The translations under genes were made by a program, and so were the position numbers. A stretch of 64,000 bases of DNA from Flammeovirgaceae bacterium (GTDB lineage Bacteria; Bacteroidota; Bacteroidia; Cytophagales; Cyclobacteriaceae). The notes beneath the pieces are model-generated. The model ran no database searches and was not told where the DNA came from. It saw nothing but the letters and a program-made list of their open reading frames with translations. The stretch lies in contig JADJMA010000063.1 in assembly GCA_016709845.1 (NCBI GenBank), positions 124,001 through 188,000 of the forward strand, read 5' to 3'. Below are positions 29,260 through 39,718 of the stretch, in pieces; the first letter of the stretch is position 1; each line of letters begins with the position of its first letter.

Positions 29260-31777
29260 TTGATTGTGACCAGTAAATTTAGCTTTAAGGGTGTACTTTT
29301 TATTTCTGGTTTACTACTGATTGTTGGGTTCGCGCAGGCGCAGGAAACGATCATTCAGGGTAAAGTGATAGATGCTGCCTCAGGCGACCCCATTCCTTTT
29401 GCCAATATTGTCTTTAAAGGAACATCCATCGGTACAACCACCGATTTTGAAGGCAAATATTTACTTAAGACTCACAATCCAACTGATTCAATTCTGGCTT
29501 CTTATATCGGATACAAGCCCCGCACCAAGGCCATCGTAAAAGGCATTAAACAAACCATAGATTTTCAGCTCGAAGAAGATATTACAAGCTTACAGGAAGT
29601 GGTGATAAAAGCAGGTGAAAATCCGGCTTATGAAATTTTGAGGAGAGTGGTGCGAAACAAAAATAATAACGATAAGCGCAAGCTCATCGCCTATGAATAT
29701 GATACCTATACGAAAATAGAATTTGATGTTGATAATATCTCCGATAAGTTCCGCGAGAAGAAAATTGTCAAACAAATAACGCAGGTATTGGACAGTATCG
29801 ATCGCATTGCCGGAGAAGATGGGAAGCCAATCCTTCCGATATTCATGACGGAGAGCATTTCTAAGATTTACTATCGCGATAATCCATCCTTAAAAAAGGA
29901 AAATATCCTCAAAACCAAAATCAATGGTGTGGGTGTGGAAGATGGTACCACGATTACTCAGATGATTGGATCATCGTTTCAGGAATATAATTTCTATCAA
30001 AACTGGCTCAATATCCTTAACAAGGAATTTGTTTCGCCCATTGCCGATGTCTGGCGCATTTATTATGACTACGATCTCACCGATAGTTTGTACATAGGTA
30101 CGGACTACTGTTATCGACTTGATTTCTTTCCAAGAAGCCCGATGGATCTTGCTTTTACAGGAACGATTTGGATTACCCGAGATGAGTATGCCCTTAAACA
30201 GATTGATGCCTCAATGGGCAAGCAAGCCAATCTGAATTTTGTCGACAAAATCCGGATACAGCAAGAGTTGGGGAAAACAGATTTGGGTCCATGGCTTCCA
30301 ATTAAAAACCGAGTGCTTATAGATGTAGGTCAATTCGGTAAGGAAAACGCAGGGATGTTGGCAAAGTTTTATACAAGTAATAAAAATATAATCACAAACC
30401 AACCCAAGCCGCAGTCCTTTTATGGACGGGCAATCGAAATGGCGGAGGATGCACGAATGTTTGAGAATGATCAGTATTGGGATACGCTGCGGCACGAACC
30501 CTTAAGTGAAACAGAAAAGAATGTCTATAAAATGATGGACACGCTTCGGAATATTCCTGTAGTAAAAACCTATACCGAAATAATAAAAGTTGCTTTAGAT
30601 GGATACTACCGGTTTGATAAAATTGAAGTAGGATCATACCTGGGATTATTTACCTGGAATGATATTGAAGGCGTAAGGTTACAGGCGGGAATAAAAACTT
30701 CGTATAGCTTTAGCAAGAAATGGGTACTGAAAGGAAGCTTAGCCTATGGATTCAATGATGAAAGGTTTAAATATCTGGCTTCTGTACAACGTATATTATC
30801 GCGACATCGATGGACAACGTTAACATTTCGGGCCCGCAGTGACATTGGTCGGATTGGTGTGGATAATGAAAGTCTGGCAGATAATCCCATTCTGTTAGCC
30901 TTTGCTCGATGGGGATATTTTCGAAGAGGGTTTTATTCGATGAATATCGGGTGACCTTAAATCGGGAATTATTTAAAGGATACTCTCAAAAATTTCTTTT
31001 CGCTATTGGACATTTGATCCCACCTTTTCAATTTGGATATCCAGCTAATCCGGAAGATATGAACTCCACTATTCTCGATAGTTTCCAAAATTCAGAAGTT
31101 AGTATTGAATCACGTTATGCCCGGACGAAGTTTTCCTTCAGGATGATAATGAGCGCATCAGTATGGGTACAAAAAAATGGCCCGTCATCACATTAAAATA
31201 TACGCATGGATTTAGTGGCGTATTCGGAAGTGATTTTGAATATGATAAATTGAGATTGGGGATTTCGAAAAAAATTAAAACCGGCCCTCTGGGCGTTGGC
31301 TATTTAACTATTACAGGGGAATATATTTTTAATACGCTTCCTTATCCTATGCTTGGTATTCACTTGGGTAATCAATCGCCCCTCTATTCATCCGCGCTGT
31401 ATAGCTTAATGAACTATGGAGAGTTCGTGAGCGATCGGTTTGCCTCCCTTCAATATCAACAATACCTTGAAGGCTTTTTGCTTAATCGGGTTCCGTTATT
31501 AAACAAATTAAAATGGCGGTTGTTGGCAACCTCCAATGTCATTGTGGGCGGCATGCGCGACTCAAACAAAAATCTTATTTCAACGACCACCCCCGATGGT
31601 ACCGAAACGTTGCCGGTCGGTTATTTCCAAAATGGTAAGCCTTATGTTGAATTAGGCTATGGGGTTGAAAATATCTTTAAATTTCTTCATGTTGATTTTG
31701 TTCATCGCCTGTCCTACCTCGACAATCCCAAAGCCCGTAAGTTTGGTGTCCTGTTTACTGTTCAGCTTCAGCTGTAG
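29260..31777 (+). CDS. DUF5686 / carboxypeptidase-regulatory outer-membrane protein, two frame breaks
   Basis: About 839 residues when joined. After a signal peptide (GVLFISGLLLIVGFAQAQ) comes a CarboxypepD_reg-like domain (IQGKVIDAASGDPIPFANIVFKGTSIG), the DUF5686 region and a C-terminal beta-barrel. Parts are 29260-30954, about 30930-31125 and 31126-31777, with breaks near 30937-30950 (GGGTTTTATTCGATG) and near 31121-31127 (TGCCCGGACG). The start codon at 29260 is TTG; GTG 29266 is an alternative. A TAATTTTG box (29242-29249) is very close to the start. The role of the family is unclear, possibly in outer-membrane assembly or uptake. Confidence 0.85.
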
Positions 31778-31829
31778 CGGTTTTAGTTTTTTCTTTAAAA
31801 CTTCCTCTTAAAGAATGCTTTAAAAAAGC

Positions 31830-31837
31830 GATATTTG
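31830..31837 (+). promoter_or_regulatory. Candidate -7 box upstream of thrS
   Basis: GATATTTG preceded by AAAAAAGC, 25 bases before the ATG. It is one base from the Bacteroidota -7 consensus TAnnTTTG. The same A-run plus GATATTTGCA recurs before infC. Confidence 0.45.
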
Positions 31838-31862
31838 CATTCCAAAAAAACGAAACGGTTGA

Positions 31863-33804
31863 ATGAGTTCTGTTAAAATAACCTTACCTGATGGCTCCTC
31901 AAGAGAGTATCCGCAGGGAGTAAAAGGTATAGAGATTGCAAAAAGTATTAGTGAGGGATTGGCCCGAAACGCCCTTGCCATCGAGGTTAATGGTGAGATT
32001 TGGGATTTAAGCAGACCGATTACAAAGGATGCATCTATAAAAATATTTACATGGAACGATAAAGGTGGCAAATACGCTTTCTGGCACTCATCGGCTCATT
32101 TGTTTGCCGAAGCATTAGAAGCATTATACCCTGGAGTGAAATTCGGGATTGGGCCACCCATTGAAAATGGTTTCTATTACGATGTAGATTTGGGCGATAT
32201 CCCTTTCGGGGATGAAGAACTTGCAGCAGTAGAAAAGAAGATGGTTGAAATTGCCCGCCAGAATAATGCATTCGTTCGCAGCGATGTTTCTAAAAAGGAA
32301 GCGATTGAATATTTTAAAAGAAAGGAGACGAATACAAACTTGAATTGATTGATGGATTGGCCGATGGTTCAATCACTTTTTATCAGCAAGGTAATTTTGT
32401 TGACTTATGCCGCGGGCCACACATACCCACTACCGGTCCGATAAAGGCAATAAAACTATTGAGCGTTGCCGGTGCGTATTGGCGCGGTGACGAGAAAAAC
32501 AAAATGCTTAAACGCATTTATGGAATTACTTTCCCCAAGCAAAAAGAATTGGAAGAATATCTCTTCATGGCGGAAGAGGCGAAGAAGCGTGATCATAGAA
32601 AACTTGGTAAAGAATTAGAACTGTTTGCTTTCTCCGAAAAAGTTGGAATGGGTTTGCCGTTATGGTTACCTAAGGGAACAATTCTTCGTGAACGGTTAGA
32701 ACAATTTATGCGCAGGGCGCAAGTGCGTGCAGGCTACGACCCTGTCGTTACGCCACACATTGGTAGTAAACAGCTCTATGTTACTTCCGGGCATTATGAA
32801 AATATGGCAAAGATTCTTTCCAACCCATTCATACACCTGATGAAAGCGAAGAGTTTTTACTTAAACCAATGAACTGTCCGCATCACTGCGAGATATATAA
32901 AGTAAAGCCAAGGTCTTACAAAGACTTGCCCATCCGATACGCTGAATTTGGAACGGTTTATCGTTATGAGCAAAGTGGAGAACTACATGGTTTAACACGC
33001 GTGCGCGGATTTACTCAGGATGATGCGCATATATTTTGCCGCCCTGATCAGGTAAAGGCTGAGTTTGTGAAAGTAATTGACTTGGTGCTATTTGTTTTCA
33101 AATCCTTGGGTTTTGAAAATTATACGGCTCAGGTATCCTTACGTGATCCAGAGAATAAAGCAAAATATATTGGTGGTGATGAGTTATGGGATCGTGCCGA
33201 AAGAGAAATTCAGGAGGCAGCAGACGAACGTGGCTTGATAACAGTGGCTGTAAAAGGCGAGGCTGCATTCTATGGACCTAAGCTTGACTTTATGGTGAAG
33301 GATGCTTTGGGCCGCAGTTGGCAGCTGGGTACTATTCAGGTTGATTATCAACTTCCGCAGCGATTTGAGCTTGAGTATGTGGGTTCAGATAATCAAAAGC
33401 ACACTCCAGTTATGATTCATCGGGCTCCTTTTGGTTCGATGGAACGCTTTGTGGCTGTTTTGATTGAGCATTGTGCAGGCAATTTTCCATTATGGCTTGC
33501 GCCTGAACAAGTTGCCGTACTTCCTATTTCTGAGCGTTTCAACGACTATGGTCAAAAAGTGCTTGATACTCTGAAAAACAGTGATATTCGCGGATTTTTG
33601 GATGACAGGAATGAGAAAATTGGCCGTAAAATCAGAGATGCAGAAGTTGGCAAAGTGCCGTTTATGCTCTTAGTGGGCGAGAAAGAGGCGGCTGAAAACA
33701 AGATTGCCGTACGTAAGCATGGGGAAGGCGACAAAGGAGTAATGGATTTAAATGACTTTGTAGCGCAATTTTCGCATGAATTTAGCCTTCCGGCCTTGCC
33801 TTAG
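31863..33804 (+). CDS. thrS: Threonyl-tRNA synthetase, two frame breaks
   Basis: The class II synthetase that charges tRNA-Thr, about 647 residues when joined. Parts are 31863-32348 (TGS domain and start of the editing domain, HSSAHLFAEALE), 32345-32872 (editing CRGPHIPTTGPI, start of the core) and 32869-33804 (MNCPHHCEIYK, RYEQSGELHGLTRVRGFTQDDAHIFC, PVMIHRAPFGSMERF, then the anticodon-binding domain). Zinc ligands Cys (MNCPHH), His (DDAHIF) and His (IHRAPFGS) are all present. Breaks lie near 32322-32328 (AGAAAGG) and near 32810-32822 (GCAAAGATTC). As the gene is essential, the breaks are very probably sequence errors. Confidence 0.96.
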
Positions 33805-33806
33805 AG

Positions 33807-33837
33807 TTTTGATAAAAGGAAAAAAGCGCGATATTTG
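33807..33837 (+). promoter_or_regulatory. Candidate promoter upstream of infC
   Basis: TTTTG (33807-33811) and GATATTTG (33830-33837) separated by 18 bases, matching the Bacteroidota -33/-7 pattern (TTTG, about 19-21 bases, TAnnTTTG) at most positions. It overlaps the thrS stop, so infC-rpmI-rplT could be transcribed on its own as well as from thrS. Confidence 0.5.
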
Positions 33838-33876
33838 CAGCCTGTTTTTAAAAAATTAAGTACTTAAACCCAAAGA

Positions 33877-34449
33877 GTGGCAATATTTCCCGGAAATGAC
33901 CGCCCCAGACCTTTCATAAGAGGTCAGCGGAGAGTAGTAGAAGAACCGTATCGTGTGAATGAAAGAATCCTGGCTCCCCGTGTTCGGGTAGTCGGAGAGA
34001 ATATCAAAGTAGATGTTTATGCAACATCTGTTGCCATTAAGATGGCTCAGGATCAGGGACTTGACTTGGTGGAAATATCACCTAATGCAGAACCTCCGGT
34101 TTGCAAGGTTATTGATTACTCGAAGTTTAAGTACGAGCAGAAGAAAAAACAGAAGGAGATTAAGGCAAATGCCCAAAAGACCGTACTGAAGGAAATCAGA
34201 TTTGGCCCTAATACGGACGATCATGATTTCAACTTTAAGGTAAAGCATGCCGAAAATTTTCTGAAAGAAGGAGCAAAGGTTAAAGCCTATGTTCACTTTG
34301 CTGGTCGATCGATCGTGTATAAAGAACGAGGCGAAATATTGTTGTTGAAATTCGCACAGGCCTTGGAGGAGATGGGAAAAGTGGAGCAGTTGCCTAAGTT
34401 AGAAGGTAAGCGGATGTACATGATGGTGGCACCGAAACCTAAAAAGTAG
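33877..34449 (+). CDS. infC: Translation initiation factor IF-3
   Basis: A 190-residue factor that keeps 30S subunits free and checks start-codon pairing. The N-terminal domain is seen in YRVNERILAPRVRVVGENI and LDLVEISPNAEPPVCKVIDYSKFKYEQKKKQKE, and the C-terminal domain in KEIRFGPNTDDHDFNFKVKHAENFL and HFAGRSIVYKERGE. The start must be GTG 33877 because an in-frame TAA lies at 33865-33867 and no ATG intervenes. Non-ATG starts are a known feature of infC in other bacteria, where IF-3 regulates its own translation. Confidence 0.96.
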   Translation: MAIFPGNDRPRPFIRGQRRVVEEPYRVNERILAPRVRVVGENIKVDVYATSVAIKMAQDQGLDLVEISPNAEPPVCKVIDYSKFKYEQKKKQKEIKANAQKTVLKEIRFGPNTDDHDFNFKVKHAENFLKEGAKVKAYVHFAGRSIVYKERGEILLLKFAQALEEMGKVEQLPKLEGKRMYMMVAPKPKK

Positions 34450-34472
34450 AGTAGATTTTAAATAAATAAGTG

Positions 34473-34673
34473 ATGCCTAAGTTAAAAACAAAGTCGGGTG
34501 CAAAGAAGCGTTTTAAAGTTACCGGTACCGGTAAGATCAAGCGCAAGAGAGCCTACAAGAGCCACATCCTGACAAAGAAAGGAACTAAACAAAAAAGAAG
34601 ATTGAGTCACGCTACCACCGTTAAGAAAGTTGACGAGAGTAACGTAAAGTTCATGCTTCCGTATTTGGTTTAA
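34473..34673 (+). CDS. rpmI: 50S ribosomal protein L35
   Basis: A small basic large-subunit protein (66 residues). MPKLKTKSGAKKRFKVTGTG and the KRKRAYKSHIL and KKRRLSHATTV-like stretches are diagnostic. The ATG at 34473 follows a GTG at 34470, and the ATG is taken as the start. It sits 23 bases after infC, in the conserved infC-rpmI-rplT order. Confidence 0.96.
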   Translation: MPKLKTKSGAKKRFKVTGTGKIKRKRAYKSHILTKKGTKQKRRLSHATTVKKVDESNVKFMLPYLV

Positions 34674-34817
34674 TCCGTAAAGTCGGATACCCCTCTTAAG
34701 GTTTATTGAGAGATGTTTAATTCGCCCTGGAATTACCATGGGTGGGATGTTTAACCCGGTAATTGGCCCACAAGTGTTTTGAAATAAAAGACCGCCAACG
34801 CCAAAAAATTAAAAATT

Positions 34818-35162
34818 ATGCCACGTTCAGTAAACAATGTAGCATCGCGCGCCAGAAGAAAGCGCGTCATGGAATTGGCAAAAGGATACTTTGGTCGCAG
34901 AAAAAATGTTTGGACTGTCGCCAAGAACGCAGTTGAGAAAGGTTTAGTCTACGCGTACCGCGATAGAAAAGCCAAGAAGAGAGATTTCCGTACCCTTTGG
35001 ATCGCCCGTATCAATGCCGGTGCAAGACTTCATGGAATGTCTTACTCTGAGTTTATGGGTAAAGTAAAAAAGACAGGTATTGATTTAAATCGTAAAGTCC
35101 TTGCTGACCTTGCCATGAATCATCCAACTGCTTTTGAAGCAGTTATTAAAAAACTGAAGTAA
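34818..35162 (+). CDS. rplT: 50S ribosomal protein L20
   Basis: The 114-residue L20 begins MPRSVNNVASRARRKRVMELAKGYFGRRKNVW and ends HPTAFEAVIKKLK, with the typical RDRKAKKRDFRTLWIARINAG core. It is an early assembly protein and in other bacteria represses the operon. The 144 bases between rpmI and rplT could hold a leader structure, but I see no clear motif. A terminator follows at 35185. Confidence 0.97.
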   Translation: MPRSVNNVASRARRKRVMELAKGYFGRRKNVWTVAKNAVEKGLVYAYRDRKAKKRDFRTLWIARINAGARLHGMSYSEFMGKVKKTGIDLNRKVLADLAMNHPTAFEAVIKKLK

Positions 35163-35184
35163 TTAGAAATTACTCTTTATTGAA

Positions 35185-35217
35185 AGCCCTTCTGAAAACT
35201 CAGGAGAGCTTTTTTAT
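35185..35217 (+). terminator. Intrinsic terminator after rplT
   Basis: An 11-base-pair stem (AGCCCTTCTGA with TCAGGAGAGCT, one mismatch and one G-T pair) with a 4-base loop, followed by TTTTTATTTT. It begins 23 bases after the rplT stop and ends the thrS-infC-rpmI-rplT transcript. Confidence 0.85.
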
Positions 35218-35295
35218 TTTGGAGGCTTTAGGTGCCCCCCCGGCGCCAGGCGGAAACAGGCAGGTGGAGAAACAAAAAAATTCCCGATTAACTTT

Positions 35296-35496
35296 ATGAT
35301 CATGTCGCGATCAAAAAAGATATTTCTCTTTATAGCTATTATTTTTTTTGGGGTGCTTATCTACTTCAGTTACGACTTCAGCAGGCGAACAACCTTTCCC
35401 GGTTCCAAGCCTCAGTTAAAGGAGCAACCTATTCAAGATCAGTTTTTGAATCCGGATTCTACGAAGAAGGATACTATTATAACTACTCAGCGCTGA
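35296..35496 (+). CDS. Small single-pass membrane protein of unknown function
   Basis: A 66-residue product with an N-terminal TM helix (KIFLFIAIIFFGVLIYFSY), a basic cap (SRSKK), then a polar tail (TTFPGSKPQLKEQPIQDQFLN). I do not recognise it. A degraded copy of its tail is at 36346-36458. Its 3' end overlaps the 3' end of the HutD-like gene by 14 bases on the opposite strand. Confidence 0.55.
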   Translation: MIMSRSKKIFLFIAIIFFGVLIYFSYDFSRRTTFPGSKPQLKEQPIQDQFLNPDSTKKDTIITTQR

Positions 35497-36160
35497 TCTT
35501 TTTCTTCGCAGAGTCAATCGAAAGTTCTGCTATTACCAACTCACTATTCTCAATACCTGTCAATTGAAATTTTGAAGTAGCTATTTCCTTTCCAATAAAT
35601 AAATCGCCTGCGCTCAACGTGTAGCGAGCATCGTTAACATAGATTTCGACTTCACCCATATAGTTGTAAATCAGCAACCAATCGCTCGATTTCTTTACAG
35701 TATATTCAATCTGTTTATTTTTTTCAATACGAAGGGCAGCTAATTTACCTTGGGCTTTTCCAATTGTCATTAAATTAAAGTCTGTGCACTTTCCTTGTGA
35801 TGTGGTGTTCCAATCACCATTAAAAGAATCGACTTCAAATTTTGTTAGCTCCTTAGAGTATTGGTTTTCATGTACCAGTTTCATTTTACCTTCCAACACC
35901 ATTAATTTTCTTGAAACACCCGGCAGCTTGGTAAATTGGGAAGTCTCCAACTCCACGGTAGCCGTACTGATCCTGAAACTAAAATTCCTTTTCTTATATT
36001 CTGCTTGCAGGGGATAAATAAAAAGCTGTGTTGTAGTTCCTCCAGCCCATTGGTTTCGCTCAAAATTATCAGATGAAATTGTTTCACAAAGCATAAAAAT
36101 TGAAGAAAGGTATTTAGAACTAAATGAAAGATCATTATTCATTTGATGATTCACAAACAA
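35483..36160 (-). CDS. HutD/Ves family protein
   Basis: Up to 225 residues. The HutD cupin-like signature is clear: FERNQWAGGTTTQLFIYP, FSFRISTATVE, FTKLPGVSRKLMVLEGKMKLVHE and LSAGDLFIGK. In other bacteria it occurs with histidine-utilisation genes; no hut gene is here. The start is uncertain: ATG 36160, 36142 or 36094 all lie in frame, and the conserved region begins near residue 30 of the longest form. Confidence 0.82.
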   Translation of the reverse strand: MFVNHQMNNDLSFSSKYLSSIFMLCETISSDNFERNQWAGGTTTQLFIYPLQAEYKKRNFSFRISTATVELETSQFTKLPGVSRKLMVLEGKMKLVHENQYSKELTKFEVDSFNGDWNTTSQGKCTDFNLMTIGKAQGKLAALRIEKNKQIEYTVKKSSDWLLIYNYMGEVEIYVNDARYTLSAGDLFIGKEIATSKFQLTGIENSELVIAELSIDSAKKKISAE

Positions 36161-36345
36161 TACACTTCGCGCTTAGGCTCTTCTTATTAACAAGTTTTTT
36201 TTCTTTGGGGAGTTACCCGCTTCGGTAACTCTGCTCGAATGAAAGAGTTGATGGGGTTAGGGTAACACGTGTTAAATTTTAACTGTTAGCTGCAGACCTT
36301 CAGTTCTTAGTGGAGTCTCCTCCTCGAGATTCGGAGTTAACAAGG

Positions 36346-36458
36346 AACAAGCAAACCACCTTTCAGGGATCATACCCTAATTAAAGAAGCCTATTCAAGA
36401 ACTGTTTTTGAAGTCTGATTCGGTTAAGAATGACTCTATAATAGCTACTCAACGCTGA
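36346..36458 (+). pseudogene. Decayed duplicate of the small membrane protein tail
   Basis: Reads NKQTTFQGSYP, a frame change at CCCTAATTAAAG, then KPIQELFLKSDSVKNDSIIATQR and a stop. This aligns with the intact RRTTFPGSKP...QPIQDQFLNPDSTKKDTIITTQR of the gene at 35296-35496. The N-terminal membrane helix is not found upstream. It indicates a local tandem duplication that has decayed. Confidence 0.75.
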
Positions 36459-36564
36459 TTTTGGCAATTCGTCAGATTTATAAACACTCAAACGGACGGC
36501 TATTTTGAGGTTTCAGGCATCCGTGTACTTTAGCATCAGATTAAAGCCAACTATAGACAAGATT

Positions 36565-36604
36565 ATCCCCCGAGGTCAAGGACTTCGGGGGATTTTCGAT
36601 TTTT
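36565..36604 (+). terminator. Strong hairpin with T-run
   Basis: ATCCCCCGAGGTC pairs with GACTTCGGGGGAT (13 base pairs, one G-T) around a 3-base loop and is followed by TTTTCGATTTTT. It is an intrinsic terminator shape about 100 bases after the decayed copy, with no intact plus-strand gene just upstream, so it may be left over from a lost gene. Confidence 0.75.
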
Positions 36605-36734
36605 AGCCTATTCAGATTTACAGAGTAATCCCTTCACAAACAATTCATCGCAGTAATACAGTAAGTAGTACGGTCATCTCGATACTTACAGGTTATTTCA
36701 TATTTTTAGGTTTTGCTTTTTACCTAAGCCCGAA

Positions 36735-38125
36735 TTGTTACTCGCTTCTATAATTATTTATTTGTTATTAACCGTAGCCATTGGCTACTGGGCTTCGCGA
36801 AAAGTTAAAACTTCGGGTGACTACATGTTGGCGGGCAGAAGTCTCCCGTTGCTCCTGAGCTCATCGGCATTGTTTGCCACTTGGTTTGGTTCCGAAACCG
36901 TGTTTGGTGCTTCTTCTGAATTTTTAAAGGGTGGCTTGTATTCCGTTATTGAAGATCCCTTTGGCGCTGCGTTGTGTCTCGTTCTCTTCGGACTTTTTTT
37001 TGCCCGGAAGTTTTACACAATGAATCTGCTAACGTTGGGCGATTTTTTTAAAGTACGCTTTGGTAAACGCACCGAATTGGTTGCCAGTGCTTTTTTAGCA
37101 CCTCCCTATGTGGGGTACATCGCAGCTCAACTGGTGGCTATGGGTCTAATACTAAAAGTTGTTACCGGAATTGAAATTTGGCAAGGGGTTGTACTAGCAG
37201 CCGTGGTAGTTACCTGTTATACCTACGTAGGAGGCATGTGGGCTATTTCCATTACTGATTTCATACAAAGCATCATCATTATTAGCGGATTGCTTGTGCT
37301 TGCTGTTATCCTGGCGCAAAGGCTGGCGGTGTGAGTGCCGTGCTTAATGATGTAAAGCCCGGAACGTTTCGGTTTCTACCCAAACCTGAATTTAAAGAGA
37401 TTGTGATTTACCTGGCAGCCTGGTCGGTATTAGGTTTAGGATCAATTCCATCTCAGGATGTTTTTCAACGCTCCATGTCCTCAAACTCTGTCAACACCGC
37501 TGTGCGATCATGCTATATAGCAGCAGGTTTGTATCTGACGGTGGCCATGATTCCCTTGTTTATAAGTCTTTGTGTCCGTCAATTGTATCCAGAGTTTCTC
37601 AATGGCGATACCCAATTGGCGCTTCCGGCCATTGTGCTTAGCCATGCAGCACTACCTGTGCAAATCCTTTTTTTTGGTTCCCTGTTGTCGGCTATTATGA
37701 GTACGACCAGTTCTGCCATGTTGGCGCCAGCAGCAATTTTTTCAGAGAATCTCGTAAGACCATTATTTGGACATCGGCTTGAAGACAAGCAGTTTTTAAC
37801 CATTACACGGATATCTGTTTTGGTCTTTAGTGCTATTGCAACAGGTATTGCTTGTCTGTTTTCGAATATTTATGAGTTGGTGGGTATTTCTTCTATCCTA
37901 AGTCTGGTATCTTTGTTCGCCCCGTTGGTCTTTGGACTTTATTGGAAAAGATCGAGTAGTGGTGGTGCGCTTTTGTCTATGGTTTCAGGAATTTTGGTTT
38001 GGCTAGTTGCGAAGCAATTAGATTTAAGTTGGCCAAGTCTGGTACCTGCGTTGCTGGTCAGTATTGTTATGATGATTGTTGGAAGTTTAATTTGGAAAGA
38101 TAAAGTACCCTATGATAACTGTTGA
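36735..38125 (+). CDS. Sodium:solute symporter family protein, one frame break
   Basis: A multi-helix inner-membrane SSS-family transporter, about 463 residues when joined. The first frame (to 37334) has YWASRKVKTSGDYMLAGRSLPLLL, TWFGSETVFGASSEF and the helix GVVLAAVVVTCYTYVGGMWAI. The second (from 37331) has SAVLNDVKPGTF and the conserved SQDVFQRSMSSN, then FGSLLSAIMSTTSSAMLAPAAIF. Restoring one G in AAGGCT (near 37320) gives AQRAGGVSAVL. No ATG lies in frame near the start, so TTG 36735 or a further error is possible. The substrate is unknown. The stop overlaps the OsmC gene by 14 bases. Confidence 0.83.
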
Positions 38126-38537
38126 ATTAAATCGAATAGACGATGACTTCCGGATGGAAGCGATTGACGTAAAAGGAAATAGCATTTTCATGGATGCCGG
38201 TCCCGATGATGGAGGCCATGATTCCGGCTTTAGACCAATGCAAGTATTATTAGGTGCATTTGGGGGTTGCAGCGCCATTGATTTGATCAGTATTCTTCGC
38301 AAACAGCGCGAACCGTTAAATGATCTTAAGATTACCGTAACCGGAGAGCGGGAGCAAGGTGTGGTGCCTGCGTTGTACACGGAAGTACACGCACACTTCA
38401 AATTATTTGGAGACATCAATCCCGATAAGGCGGAACGGGCCGTACAACTCTCTGTGGAGAAATATTGTTCTGTAGCAAAAACACTGGAGAAGACAGCAGT
38501 GGTAACGCATAGTTTTGAAATAATTAGGAACGCTTAG
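38112..38537 (+). CDS. OsmC family peroxiredoxin-like protein
   Basis: A 141-residue OsmC/Ohr-fold protein. Both redox Cys positions are present: GAFGGCSAIDLISIL and VEKYCSVAKTLEKTA. Members reduce organic hydroperoxides or related oxidants. It overlaps the symporter stop and is followed 5 bases later by metZ, so the three are one operon, with a possible role in protecting sulphur metabolism from oxidation (inference). Confidence 0.87.
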   Translation: MITVELNRIDDDFRMEAIDVKGNSIFMDAGPDDGGHDSGFRPMQVLLGAFGGCSAIDLISILRKQREPLNDLKITVTGEREQGVVPALYTEVHAHFKLFGDINPDKAERAVQLSVEKYCSVAKTLEKTAVVTHSFEIIRNA

Positions 38538-38542
38538 AAATA

Positions 38543-39708
38543 ATGGAAGAAAGAAATTTTGAAACGGATGCCATTCGGGTACAGACCGATCGGTCGGATA
38601 ACAAAGAGCATTCTGTACCCATTTATTTAACATCAAGTTTTGTATTTGATGATGCCGAGCATGCACGTGCTTTGTTTGCGGACGAGGTACCCGGAAATAT
38701 TTATACCCGGTATTCAAATCCTAACACCAACGAGTTTATTGAAAAGTTATGTTTGTTGGAAGGAGCTGAAGATGGCATTGCTACCGCCTCGGGCATGGCC
38801 GCGATGTACACCAGCATGGCTGCTTTATTAAAGGCAGGTGACCATGTGCTTGCTTGCCGATCAGTATTTGGATCAACACACCAGATTTTAAATACAATCT
38901 TCCCAAGATTTAACATCTCTTATTCTTATGCGGATGTAAACGATCCTGATTCCTGGGAGAGTAAGATACAGCCGAATACAAAAATGATTTTTGTAGAAAC
39001 TCCCTCTAACCCTGCCTTGGATATTATCGATTTGGAGTGGTTAGGAAAACTCGCTGCAAAACATAATTTAATTTTGAATGTAGATAATTGTTTTGCAACC
39101 CGTATCTACAAAATCCTGCCAAGTGGGGCGCCCATATAGTTACACACTCGGCAACTAAATTTATGGATGGGCAAGGGCGTGTAATTGGCGGTGCTATTGT
39201 TGGAAAGAAAGAGTTGATTAAAGAGATTCGCTTTTTTGCCAGGCATACCGGCCCGTCTATGTCACCATTCAACGCCTGGATTTTATCAAAGAGTCTGGAG
39301 ACGCTGGCTGTGCGCATGGAGCAACATTGCAAGAATGCGTTGGAGTTAGCAAGTTATTTAGAGAGTCATAAAAATGTTGAGAAGGTAAGATACCCTTTCC
39401 TAAAATCACATCCACAATATCAATTAGCAAAGAAACAAATGCGGTTGGGTGGGGGAGTTGTATCCTTTGAAGTAAAAGGCGGCATTGATGGTGGACGCAA
39501 ATTTCTCAATTCCCTTAAAATGATTTCACATTCAGCCAATTTGGGAGACACACGAAGTATTGCTACTCATCCAGCATCGACAACCCATTCAAAACTTAGT
39601 GAAGAAGAGCGATTGTCCGTTGGGATTACACCGGGTTTGGTACGTATTTCTGCAGGGCTGGAAAATATTCAGGATATTATTAAGGATGTGGAGCAGGCGT
39701 TAAAATGA
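38543..39708 (+). CDS. metZ: O-succinylhomoserine sulfhydrylase (trans-sulfuration enzyme), one frame break
   Basis: A PLP enzyme of the Cys/Met-metabolism family, about 388 residues when joined, making homocysteine from an activated homoserine and sulfide. It has RVQTDRSDNKEHSVPIYLTSSFVF, YTRYSNPNTNEFIEKL, ATASGMAAMYTSMAALL and the PLP lysine in THSATKFMDGQGRVIGG. The frame breaks at 39099-39103 (AACCCGT), where one missing C restores CFATPYLQNPAKWG. O-acetyl versus O-succinyl donor cannot be fixed by eye, so the symbol metZ is a family-level call. Confidence 0.85.
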
Positions 39709-39718
39709 TTTTGTGTTA

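Larger units (their letters stand above)
36161..36734. other. Intergenic region with a decayed gene copy and a strong hairpin
   Basis: No intact gene. It contains the truncated copy of the 35296 membrane protein (36346-36458) and a strong hairpin terminator (36565-36604). The rest, including 36605-36734 before the symporter, holds no feature I can support. Confidence 0.6.

Noticed and set aside
31863..33804. Programmed frameshifting in thrS
   Set aside because: No slippery heptamer plus pseudoknot is evident, thrS is not known for it, and similar breaks occur in many unrelated genes here.
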